Shown here piece by piece: positions 7,942 to 15,967 of a DNA stretch of 64,000 nt; position 1 is the stretch's first letter, and each line of letters starts with the position of its first letter. The stretch is from Streptomyces sp. AM 2-1-1 (lineage in GTDB: Bacteria > Actinomycetota > Actinomycetes > Streptomycetales > Streptomycetaceae). The DNA lies in contig NZ_CP119147.1 of the NCBI RefSeq assembly GCF_029167645.1, positions 3,224,001 through 3,288,000 on the forward strand. The letters are read 5' to 3'. The position numbers were made by a program, and so were the translations under genes. A model generated the notes under the pieces. It worked only from the letters and a program-made list of their open reading frames with translations, was not told where the DNA came from and ran no database searches.

Positions 7942-8778
7942 ATGCTCAGCCTTGTGGAAAACCGCTTCTCGCCGCGCACCGCCGCCTTCTTCGACCTGGA
8001 CAAGACGGTCATTGCGAAGTCTTCGACGCTTGCCTTCAGCAAGTCCTTCTACCAAGGCGGTCTGATCAACCGCCGCGCAGTGCTGCGCACGGCGTACACA
8101 CAGTTCGTGTTCCTCGCGGGGGGCGCGGATCACGACCAGATGGAGGGGATGCGCGAATATCTCTCCGCACTCTGCAAAGGGTGGAACGTCGCGCAGGTGA
8201 AGGAGATCGTCGCCGAGACCCTGCACGACCTGATCGACCCCATCATCTACGACGAGGCCGCCACCCTCATCGAGGAGCACCACGCCGCCGGGCGCGACGT
8301 GGTCATCGTCTCCACCTCGGGCGCCGAGGTGGTGGAGCCCATCGGTGAACTGCTCGGCGCCGACCGAGTGGTGGCGACACGGATGGTCGTCGGCGACGAC
8401 GGCTGCTTCACCGGCGAGATCGAGTACTACGCCTACGGCCCGACGAAGGCGGAGGCCGTCAAGGAACTGGCCGGGTCGGAGGGGTACGACCTCGCCCGTT
8501 GTTACGCGTACAGCGACTCGGCCACCGACGTACCGATGCTGGAGTCGGTCGGACACCCGCACGCGGTGAACCCGGACCGCGCCCTACGCCGCGAGGCAGA
8601 CGCCCGGCAGTGGCCGATTCTCGTCTTCAACCGTCCGGTCAGACTCAAGCAGCGCCTTCCCTCGTTCTCGCTCCCGCCCCGTCCGGCGCTGGTCGCGGCG
8701 GCGGCCGTGGGAGCTGCGGCCGCCACTGCGGGGCTCGTCTGGTACGCCACGCGACGGCGTGGAGTGGCCACGACCTGA
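7942..8778 (+). CDS. HAD-IB family phosphatase, Imd-like
   Basis: SerB/HAD-IB type hydrolase, 278 residues. Motif I is FDLDKTVI at 17-24 with the nucleophile Asp18. Motif II is VIVSTSG, a conserved Lys lies in YGPTKAEAVKE, and motif IV is SDSATDVPML. The C-terminus adds a hydrophobic segment (PALVAAAAVGAAAATAGLVWYA) and a basic end, so the protein is probably tail-anchored with its catalytic domain in the cytoplasm. Streptomyces homologues are often annotated as inhibition of morphological differentiation proteins; the substrate is unknown. The ATG has GGAGG at 7931-7935. It is divergent from the Tad-like operon and sits directly beside the DnaA-box-like cluster. Confidence 0.88.
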   Translation: MLSLVENRFSPRTAAFFDLDKTVIAKSSTLAFSKSFYQGGLINRRAVLRTAYTQFVFLAGGADHDQMEGMREYLSALCKGWNVAQVKEIVAETLHDLIDPIIYDEAATLIEEHHAAGRDVVIVSTSGAEVVEPIGELLGADRVVATRMVVGDDGCFTGEIEYYAYGPTKAEAVKELAGSEGYDLARCYAYSDSATDVPMLESVGHPHAVNPDRALRREADARQWPILVFNRPVRLKQRLPSFSLPPRPALVAAAAVGAAAATAGLVWYATRRRGVATT

Positions 8779-9359
8779 CCTCCTCCGCCCCGTCTTTCCA
8801 TGCCTCGGCGGCACCCGCCGGTCCGACGTCCGTGCGAGCGTGCTGCTTCCGCCCCACCGCTTCCGCCTCAGCGCCTCACCCGCTCCGGGACGACGAGACG
8901 GAGGAGGTGCGAGGGCATGACCGGCCCCGACGGCCCGAGCCGCTCCAAGATGATTGAACGCAAAAGTAAAGAAGTGGAGCCTGGGGTACCGCTTACCTCC
9001 CTCCAGGAGTACAAAGGAGTCAACGGCCCGCGAGACCGGGGACATCCGAGAGGATGACCCTTCACGCAGTAAGGCCCCACGGACCGCGCACCGAAGTCGA
9101 GCACCCACGCGACGTCGACCCGTCGATTACGGGCCAGCCGCACCAGGTGACGGGCAATGCACCCGACCTGATGGGCATATATCGAGGACGCTTGGTAACC
9201 CGGCGGAAGTGCCAGCGGCGGTACCGGTTCCGGTACCGCCGCAACTCTTTCCACCCCCACCCCCATGGCCATGGCTCCGGGCGCGGACGCCTCGCCGCCG
9301 CCCGGAGCACGGGCGAACGCCGGTGACCCGTCCGGCTGCGTGAGCCGGCGCGGAAGCCG
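8779..9359. other. Convergent intergenic region without convincing gene
   Basis: 581 bases between the HAD gene and the Fic-like gene. A 46-codon frame at 8917-9057 has GGAGGT upstream but no recognisable product. A perfect hairpin lies at 9217-9240. Otherwise nothing is recognised. Confidence 0.6.
9217..9240. terminator. Bidirectional hairpin terminator
   Basis: Perfect inverted repeat GGCGGTACCGG-TT-CCGGTACCGCC between two convergent genes. No T-tract follows, as is usual in Streptomyces. Placement fits a shared terminator. Confidence 0.6.
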
Positions 9360-10184
9360 TCAGGCGGCCCCGCGCTGGAGTGCCTCGCAGACCGCGGTCG
9401 ATTCCCGGACACCCAGTTCCACCGCGCGCCCGCAGTGCGCGATCCAGGCGGCCATTCCCTCCGGCGTCCCCGCCAGGTAGCCCTCGAACGCCGCCACGTA
9501 CGCGGCACGCCCCTGTTCGGCGTGCCCGACCTCGGCCGGGCAGATCGACTTCGGGTCCAGCCCACTGCCGATCAGCACGATGCGCTCGGCGGTCCGAGCC
9601 ACCAGCCCGTTGTGCGACCCGAAGGGGCGCAGCGCCAGCAGTTCACCGTGCACGATCGCCGACGTGACCAGTGCGGGCGCGGTGCTTCCGTCGATGATGA
9701 GCCGCGACAGCCCTTCGAGCCGCCCCGCCACCTCGTCGGCGTCGGGCAGGGGAGCCTCCACGAGGGGTTCGTCCACCGTTTCCCCAGCCAGCCGAGGCCG
9801 TCCCACCGTGTCATCGGGGGTCGCACCGCCGGCTGCCACCAGATGGAGCCTGGCCAGCACCCGCAAGGGCGACTGCCGCCAGATGGAGAGGAGTTGACCG
9901 GCCTCGGCAGTGAGACGCAGCGCCGCACCCACCGTCCGCGCCTCGGGGTCGCCACGGAAGTCGGTGCGCCGACGCACCTCTTCCAGGTTCCAGTCGGCGC
10001 CCGACAGCGCCGCCGAGCCGCGCGCTCCGCGCAGCGCGGCCTCCGACGTCACCTCGTTGCTCCGGCGGCGCATCACACGGTGGCCGTAGACCCGGTCCAC
10101 GGCCTTGCGGACCGAGTCCACCGAGTCGGGAACCCCAGGCAGGGCGGCGAGAGCGGCGAGCGGGTCCGAGGCAGTCGTACTCAT
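9360..10184 (-). CDS. Fic-fold protein with degenerate active site
   Basis: 274 residues, often annotated as oxidoreductase in streptomycetes. Residues 178-203 read VHGELLALRPFGSHNGLVAR and align with the Fic core HxELxxIHPFxxGNGRxxR. The catalytic His becomes Arg186, the first Gly becomes His191 and the Arg after NG becomes Leu194. Residues 58-71 (SAALSGADWNLEEV) resemble the Fic inhibitory helix SxxxEG, with Glu replaced by Ser. AMPylation by the standard mechanism is therefore unlikely. Start ATG 10184 has no clear ribosome site and may be leaderless; ATG 10208, 24 bases upstream, is an alternative with GAGGG nearby. Divergent from the CooC-like ATPase gene. The fold assignment is inference from motif spacing. 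Confidence 0.72.
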   Translation of the reverse strand: MSTTASDPLAALAALPGVPDSVDSVRKAVDRVYGHRVMRRRSNEVTSEAALRGARGSAALSGADWNLEEVRRRTDFRGDPEARTVGAALRLTAEAGQLLSIWRQSPLRVLARLHLVAAGGATPDDTVGRPRLAGETVDEPLVEAPLPDADEVAGRLEGLSRLIIDGSTAPALVTSAIVHGELLALRPFGSHNGLVARTAERIVLIGSGLDPKSICPAEVGHAEQGRAAYVAAFEGYLAGTPEGMAAWIAHCGRAVELGVRESTAVCEALQRGAA

Positions 10185-10272
10185 AAGTAGCGAGGCTACG
10201 CGCCCCATACACCCTCGCCACCCCCACGTGTTCTTCTTCACGAAGCGCGACAACTTTCCGCGATGATTCGAC

Positions 10273-10280
10273 TACCCTAG
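10273..10280 (+). promoter_or_regulatory. Probable leaderless promoter -10 element
   Basis: TACCCT at 10273-10278 ends two bases before GTG 10281 and eight before ATG 10287. Transcription would begin at or next to the start codon, giving a leaderless mRNA. Confidence 0.45.
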
Positions 10281-11282
10281 GTGAACATGAAGATCGCTTT
10301 CGTAGGGAAGGGCGGCAGCGGCAAGACCACGCTGTCCTCTCTCTTCATCCGCCACCTCGCCGCCAACGAAGCCCATGTCATCGCCGTTGACGCCGACATC
10401 AACCAGCACCTGGGGGCCGCCCTCGGCCTCGACGAGCGGGAGGCGGCGGCCCTTCCCTCGATGGGTGCCGAACTGCCGCTGATCAAGGAGTACCTGCGGG
10501 GCAGCAATCCCCGCATCGCCTCCGCCGACACGATGATCAAAACGACGCCGCCCGGGGAGGGCTCCCGCCTGCTGCGCGTCCGTGAGGACAATCCCGTCTA
10601 CGACGCCTGCGCGCGTACGGTCAGGCTCGACGACGGGGACATCCGCTTGATGGCGACGGGCGCCTTCGAGGAGTCGGATCTCGGGGTTTCCTGCTACCAC
10701 TCCAAGGTGGGCGCGGTGGAGCTCTGCCTCAACCACATGGTCGACGGTGAGGACGAGTACGTCGTGGTCGACATGACCGCGGGATCCGACTCCTTCGCTT
10801 CGGGCATGTTCACCCGGTTCGACATGACGTTCCTGGTCGCCGAACCGACCCGGAAGGGCGTGTCGGTGTACCGCCAGTACAAGGAGTACGCGCGGGACTT
10901 CGGTGTGACGCTCCGGGTGGTCGGCAACAAGGTGCAGGGCCCGGAGGACCTCGATTTCCTGCGCTCGGAGGTCGGCGAGGACCTGCTCGTCGGGGTCGGC
11001 CACTCCGACTGGGTACGGGCGATGGAGAAGGGCCGCCCTGCCCGTTTCGAGCTCCTGGAAGCCGACAACAGGATGGCGCTCCAGGCCCTTCAGGACGCGG
11101 CCGAGGATTCGTACGCACTGCGCGACCGCGAGCGGTACACACGCCAGATGGTGCACTTCCACCTGAAGAACGCGGAGAGCTGGGGCAACGACAAGACGGG
11201 CACCGATCTGGCCGCCCAGGTCGACCCGGCCTTCGTGCTCGACGACCGCTGCCTGGCGACGGGCGTGGCCGCATCCGCGTGA
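10281..11282 (+). CDS. CooC/ParA-like P-loop ATPase
   Basis: Cytoplasmic MinD/CooC-type ATPase, 333 residues (331 if ATG 10287 is used). The deviant Walker A is VGKGGSGKTT at 8-17 with both signature lysines. VIAVDADINQHLG matches switch I, VVVDMTAGSDSF matches the Walker B/switch II region, and VVGNKVQGPEDLDFL is the base-recognition segment. CooC proteins insert metals into carbon monoxide dehydrogenase and related ATPases load cofactors, but no metalloenzyme gene is adjacent, so the client is unknown. No Shine-Dalgarno is visible and the -10-like TACCCT lies just upstream. Divergent from the Fic-like gene with a short shared promoter region. Confidence 0.85.
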   Translation: MNMKIAFVGKGGSGKTTLSSLFIRHLAANEAHVIAVDADINQHLGAALGLDEREAAALPSMGAELPLIKEYLRGSNPRIASADTMIKTTPPGEGSRLLRVREDNPVYDACARTVRLDDGDIRLMATGAFEESDLGVSCYHSKVGAVELCLNHMVDGEDEYVVVDMTAGSDSFASGMFTRFDMTFLVAEPTRKGVSVYRQYKEYARDFGVTLRVVGNKVQGPEDLDFLRSEVGEDLLVGVGHSDWVRAMEKGRPARFELLEADNRMALQALQDAAEDSYALRDRERYTRQMVHFHLKNAESWGNDKTGTDLAAQVDPAFVLDDRCLATGVAASA

Positions 11283-11498
11283 CGCGCCGACACGCGCACC
11301 GCACCGCGAGGTGGTCGCCCCCGGCCGCACACGGCGGAGGCCACGCGGAACGCCGATGACCGCTCAAGCTCGACGACCGCGCCCGACTGGGGGCCGGGAC
11401 GGGCGGATGGGGGCGGTCGGATGGGGGCGGACGGGCGGGACGCACGCGGAAGATCCGCGGCGATCCCGCCCACGCCCGGGGTCAGGACTGAGGAAACG

Positions 11499-12836
11499 TT
11501 ACTTCTCCTCCGCGTCCTTCGCGCTGTCCCTCACGCCGTCCTTCGTCGGACCCTTCCCCGCGGGGCGCCCCCGCTCACTGCCCGCAGCAGCCGCCGGAGG
11601 CGCGAGGTAGGCCGGCCAGCCGCCCTTCGGGGCCTCCCCCACACCGAGCATGCCGAGCTTGGCCAACACCGCGGGGTCCTGGGCGTCGAGCCAGTCGGCG
11701 AGCTGACGGAAGGAGACGCAGCGCACCTCCGCCTTGGTGCAGACGGACGCGATCGTCTCCTCCACGGCGCGCATGTAGGTGCCGCCGTTCCAGGACTCGA
11801 AGTGGTTGCCGATGATCAGCGGCGCACGGTTTCCGTCGTACGAGCGGTCGAAGGCCTCCAGAAGCCCGTCGCGCATCTGGTCGCCCCAGTACTCGTGCTC
11901 CGCGGGGTCGCCCTGAGTGGTGCCGGACTGGTTGAACATGAAGTTGTAGTCCATCGAGAGCGTCTCGAACTCACGCCCGGGGACCGGCACCAGTTGGAGC
12001 GGGAGGTCCCACACGCCGTCCTTCTTCGCGGGCCAGACCTGGTTGCCGATCCCGCTGGAGTCGTAGCGGAATCCCATGTCCCGGGCCGCGGCGACCATGT
12101 TCTTCTGGCCTTCCAGGCACGGGGTGCGACCGCCGACGAGTTCCTTGTCGTAGTCGAAGGGCAGCGGCGCCTCGGACTTGAGCTCCGGTGCGTTCGTCTT
12201 CCAGTTCTTCACGAAGGACTTGGCCTGGGCGATCTCGCTCTTCCACTCGTCGACCGACCAGGTGCCGCCACCGCCGTCGGCGCCGCAGAAGTGGCCGTTG
12301 AAGTGGGTACCGATCTCGTTGCCCTCCCGCCAGGCGGCTCGCACCTCACTGAGGGTGTCGTGGATGCCCTTGGTGTCGTTGAAGCCGATGTCGGAGCGGC
12401 CGGGCGAGTGCTGGGGCGGGTCGTACAGCTCCTTCCTCTCCTCGGGCAGCAGGTAGACACCGCTGAGGAAGTACGTCATTTTCGCGCCGTACTTCTTGGC
12501 CACTCCCCGGAAGTGGGAGAAGAGCTTCTGGCTGTCCTCCCCGGCGCCGTCCCAGGAGAAGACCACGAACTGCGGGGGTTTCTGCCCCGGTGCGAGGCGC
12601 CGGGCGACGGGGAGATGGGGCTGCCCTCCCGTGAAGGCCGTGGAACCGTCGCCGATCAACTGGACGACCTTGGCGGGTGCGGGAGCGTTCTGCCCGCCGG
12701 ACTTCTCCTTGGCGCCCGGCGCCTTTTCGACAGGGGTTCCGGAGACGCCGCTTCCGGCGACGGAACAACCCGCCAGCGCGGCGAACACGGTTGCGGTCGT
12801 GACCCCCAGGGCGACCCTCTTCGTGGTGGCGATCAT
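11499..12836 (-). CDS. Lipoprotein polysaccharide deacetylase
   Basis: Predicted exported lipoprotein, 445 residues. The signal peptide MIATTKRVALGVTTATVFAA ends in the lipobox LAGC, so the mature protein starts at that Cys and is membrane-anchored. A Gly/Ala/Pro/Lys linker follows, then a NodB-like polysaccharide deacetylase domain: VVFSWDGAGED supplies the first Asp and IGTHFNGH replaces the metal-binding His-x3-His motif. The protein is longer than typical NodB enzymes. The C-terminal tail is Ala/Gly/Lys/Asp-rich. Start ATG 12836 is preceded by GGAAGAGGTG; a longer frame to 12899 has no such signal. Probable role is trimming of acetyl groups on cell-wall polymers; the exact substrate is not evident. 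Confidence 0.85.
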   Translation of the reverse strand: MIATTKRVALGVTTATVFAALAGCSVAGSGVSGTPVEKAPGAKEKSGGQNAPAPAKVVQLIGDGSTAFTGGQPHLPVARRLAPGQKPPQFVVFSWDGAGEDSQKLFSHFRGVAKKYGAKMTYFLSGVYLLPEERKELYDPPQHSPGRSDIGFNDTKGIHDTLSEVRAAWREGNEIGTHFNGHFCGADGGGGTWSVDEWKSEIAQAKSFVKNWKTNAPELKSEAPLPFDYDKELVGGRTPCLEGQKNMVAAARDMGFRYDSSGIGNQVWPAKKDGVWDLPLQLVPVPGREFETLSMDYNFMFNQSGTTQGDPAEHEYWGDQMRDGLLEAFDRSYDGNRAPLIIGNHFESWNGGTYMRAVEETIASVCTKAEVRCVSFRQLADWLDAQDPAVLAKLGMLGVGEAPKGGWPAYLAPPAAAAGSERGRPAGKGPTKDGVRDSAKDAEEK

Positions 12837-13116
12837 CCGCCCACCTCTTCCTTGCGGCTCATTTGCGTGGACTGTGCCGACATGCGCGGTCACGTTCACA
12901 CGCCCTCCGGAAGCCCCGGAGCGACAGGCCGAATGAAAAGATGCTTATTCACTGGATTGGGTGATTACCTGCACTATTTGCCCCGTATGCGAGCCACTCG
13001 TCTTTACTCTGCATTACGATCCGTTTACCAAGAGTTGAGAAATCCCGCCGCTGCACGCCGTGACCCACGGCCGCGTCCCCACGTTCCGCGACCGCGCTGC
13101 CCCGGAGGAGACGGGA

Positions 13117-15726
13117 ATGCCTGCCTGCCTGCCCACCCGAAACAATCGAGACCGCCACGACCGTCTCCCCTCCCGCACCTCGGGAGAGAAGCGACCCCAC
13201 AGCCCGCCCACGCGCGGAGGCGTCCGCCTCCGCGTCACCGCCGCCGACCTCTCCGCGTCGATCACGGTCTTCCTGATCGCCGTCCCCATGTCCTTGGGCC
13301 TCGCCGTCGCCATGGACGCCCCGCTGGAAGCCGGCCTGATCTCCGCCGCACTCGGCGGCATCGTCGCTGGGCTGATCGGCGGCACTCCGCTCCAGGTCAG
13401 CGGTCCGTCCGCCGGACTGACCGTCGTCACCGCCGAGTTGATCCAGGTCTACGGCTGGCGCACGACCTGCGCCATCACCATCGGGGCCGGACTGCTCCAG
13501 ATCCTGCTGGGTTCGCTGCGCACCGCGCGGGGTGCTCTCGCCGTGAGCCCCGCGATCGTCCACGGCACCCTCGCCGGGATCGGCGTGGCCATCGCGCTCG
13601 CCCAGTTGCACATCGTCCTCGGCGGCTCCCCCCAGAGCTCCGCCGTACAGAACGCCCTGTCCCTTCCGGAGCAGTTGGCGCGAATCAGCCCGGCCGCCCC
13701 CCTGATCGGCGCCCTGACCATCGCTCTGCTGGTGGCCTGGCCGCACCTTCCCGGAGCCGCGGGCCGGGTGGCCCGGAAGATTCCGGCCGCGCTCGCGTCG
13801 GTCGCCGTGGCCACGGCGGTGGCCGCCGTCGTCGCACCCGGTATCAGCCGGGTGGACCTGCCCTCGTGGCGGTCCCACGCCCTGCCCGAGCTCCCGCAGG
13901 GGCCCGTACTCGCCCTCGCCACCGCCATGTTCACCGTGATGCTGGTCGGCAGCCTGGAATCGCTGCTGGCGGCCGTGGCGGTGGACAAGCTGGCCGCCGA
14001 CCGTACGGCCGAGCAGGCGGTCAAGAACCCGGACATGCCCCCGCGCCATGTCGCGCGCTCCGATCTGGACCGAGAGTTGCGGGGTCAGGGCATCACCAAC
14101 ATGCTGGCCGGGCTGCTCGGTGGACTTCCGATCTCCGGTGGTGCGGTGCGCAGTTCGGCGAACGTCCGCGCCGGGGCCACCGGCCGCGCGGCGACCGTGC
14201 TGCACGGTGTCTGGGTGCTGCTCGCGACGGGGTTCCTGGTCTTCGTGCTGGAGTGGATCCCGCTCGCGGCTCTGGCTGCCCTCGTCATGGTGGTCGGCAT
14301 CCAGATGGTGAAGATCGCCCACATCAGAAACGTCCACCGGCACCGCGAAGTCCTGGTCTACGGGGCGACGATCACCGGTGTCGTCGGGTTCGGGGTGCTG
14401 GCGGGGGTCGCTGTCGGGATCGCCACCGCCGTGGGCATGGCACTCCACCGGCTCGCCCGTACACGTATCAGCGTGAGCGAGAGCGACGGTCGCTTCCTGG
14501 TGACCGTGCGCGGCCAGCTGACCTTCCTCGCGGTGCCGCGGCTCAGCCGTGTTCTCAACCAACTCCCTCAAGGCGTCGACGCCATCGTCGAACTGGACGG
14601 ATTCTTCATGGACCACGCGGCCTACGAGGCCATCCAGGACTGGCGCACCTCCCAGGTCGCCCAGGGCGGCCAGATCGTCTTCACCGGCAGGTCGGGAGGG
14701 AGGATCGCGGAACCGGCATCGGCGGCGCACTCCTGCTGCCGTCCGTGGACCCCGTGGCGCAACCATCACTGCCACGACCGTCCCCACCAGCCCACCCCCG
14801 TCTCCGGCCGTCCGCACGTGACGCCCGGGCCTGCCGGAGCACCGTCCCCGGCCCGCGCCGACGACGCGGTACGGCACGGGACGCGGCCGCCCACCGCTCC
14901 CCGGGCCGGCGGCGGACACACCCTGCTGAGCGGCATCAGTTCCTTCCAGCTCAACACGGCTCCGCTGGTCCGTGAGGAACTCGCCCGTCTCGCTGCGGAG
15001 GGTCAGCAGCCGTCCCAGCTCTTCCTCACCTGTGCCGATTCCCGTCTCATCACGAGCATGATCACGTCGAGCGGGCCGGGCGATCTGTTCACCGTGCGCA
15101 ACGTGGGCAACCTCGTGCCCCCGCCGGATGCTGGGGCCGACGCCGGCGGTGACGACTCGGTGGCCGCGGCGATCGAGTACGCGGTGGACGTCTTGCAGGT
15201 CGAGTCGATCACCGTCTGCGGACATTCCGGCTGCGGCGCCATGCAGGCGCTTCTCCACGCCGAGCCGGACACGCCCCGGACCACTCCGCTGTGGCGCTGG
15301 CTGCGGCACGGACTGCCCAGTCTGGAGCGCATGTCCTCCCGCGACCACTCGTGGGCCCGCATCTCCGGCCGGATGCCCACCGACGCGGTGGAGCAGCTCT
15401 GCCTGACCAACGTCGTGCAGCAGCTCGACCACCTCCGCGCGCACGAGTCGGTGGCGCGGAGACTGGCGGACGGCACTCTCCACCTGCACGGCATGTACTT
15501 CCACGTCGGCGAGGCCCAGGCCTACCTGCTCACCGAGGGCGCCAGCTCCGGATCGGGTCCGGACGAGGTCTTCGAACGCGTGGCCCCGGGCATCGGCATC
15601 GGCCCGGAGGAAACGCGGGAACCCGCGGCTGTCGTGCCGGAGAAGGCACTTCCGCAGGGTGCGGAAGGGGAAGCGCACCCAGGGGACGGCGCCGGCCGTG
15701 AGGAGGCCAGCCACAGCCTCGTCTGA
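13117..15726 (+). CDS. SulP anion transporter fused to beta-carbonic anhydrase
   Basis: Bifunctional membrane protein, 869 residues. The N-terminal half is a SulP permease with about ten or more hydrophobic helices (from DLSASITVFLIAVPMSLGLA) and the signature GGTPLQVSGPSAGLTV. A short STAS-like region follows (ISVSESDGRFLVTVRGQLTF). A linker then carries a Cys/His group, HSCCRPWTPWRNHHCHD. The C-terminal beta-carbonic anhydrase has zinc ligands in CADSR and HSGCGAM plus GDLFTVRNVGN. Coupling of bicarbonate production or capture to transport is the accepted idea for this fusion. Start ATG 13117 has GGAGGAG six bases upstream; the longer in-frame start at 13060 lacks one. It is preceded by a 280-bp A+T-richer promoter region divergent from the deacetylase. 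Confidence 0.9.
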   Translation: MPACLPTRNNRDRHDRLPSRTSGEKRPHSPPTRGGVRLRVTAADLSASITVFLIAVPMSLGLAVAMDAPLEAGLISAALGGIVAGLIGGTPLQVSGPSAGLTVVTAELIQVYGWRTTCAITIGAGLLQILLGSLRTARGALAVSPAIVHGTLAGIGVAIALAQLHIVLGGSPQSSAVQNALSLPEQLARISPAAPLIGALTIALLVAWPHLPGAAGRVARKIPAALASVAVATAVAAVVAPGISRVDLPSWRSHALPELPQGPVLALATAMFTVMLVGSLESLLAAVAVDKLAADRTAEQAVKNPDMPPRHVARSDLDRELRGQGITNMLAGLLGGLPISGGAVRSSANVRAGATGRAATVLHGVWVLLATGFLVFVLEWIPLAALAALVMVVGIQMVKIAHIRNVHRHREVLVYGATITGVVGFGVLAGVAVGIATAVGMALHRLARTRISVSESDGRFLVTVRGQLTFLAVPRLSRVLNQLPQGVDAIVELDGFFMDHAAYEAIQDWRTSQVAQGGQIVFTGRSGGRIAEPASAAHSCCRPWTPWRNHHCHDRPHQPTPVSGRPHVTPGPAGAPSPARADDAVRHGTRPPTAPRAGGGHTLLSGISSFQLNTAPLVREELARLAAEGQQPSQLFLTCADSRLITSMITSSGPGDLFTVRNVGNLVPPPDAGADAGGDDSVAAAIEYAVDVLQVESITVCGHSGCGAMQALLHAEPDTPRTTPLWRWLRHGLPSLERMSSRDHSWARISGRMPTDAVEQLCLTNVVQQLDHLRAHESVARRLADGTLHLHGMYFHVGEAQAYLLTEGASSGSGPDEVFERVAPGIGIGPEETREPAAVVPEKALPQGAEGEAHPGDGAGREEASHSLV

Positions 15727-15803
15727 ACCCCCGGCACCCCAGGGCCGTGAGACCTTGTGGCTCAGCCGCACCTCCTTCGGGCACGACACGATTCGGGACG
15801 GAA

Positions 15804-15823
15804 CACCGTAGCGATGTACGGTG
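15804..15823. promoter_or_regulatory. Perfect inverted repeat upstream of acs
   Basis: CACCGTA-GCGATG-TACGGTG, 7-bp arms with a 6-base spacer, 144 bases before the acs start. It may be an operator for acs or the end of the upstream transcript. It does not match a regulator site I can name. Confidence 0.45.
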
Positions 15824-15967
15824 CCGCGCCCGGAGGACGGTCGGCGGAGCTTCTCCATACACGAGGAACAGGTCTAAACCAATTCCCGGCAGACACTTGT
15901 CACTCGGCCTTTCGCCTGATGAGCTATGCCACGGGACACAACGGTCACCCTGGGAATGGGAGATGTC

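Noticed and set aside
8917..9057. 46-codon plus-strand frame with GGAGGT before ATG
   Set aside because: No recognisable product and uneven codon bias; kept only as a remark on the gap.
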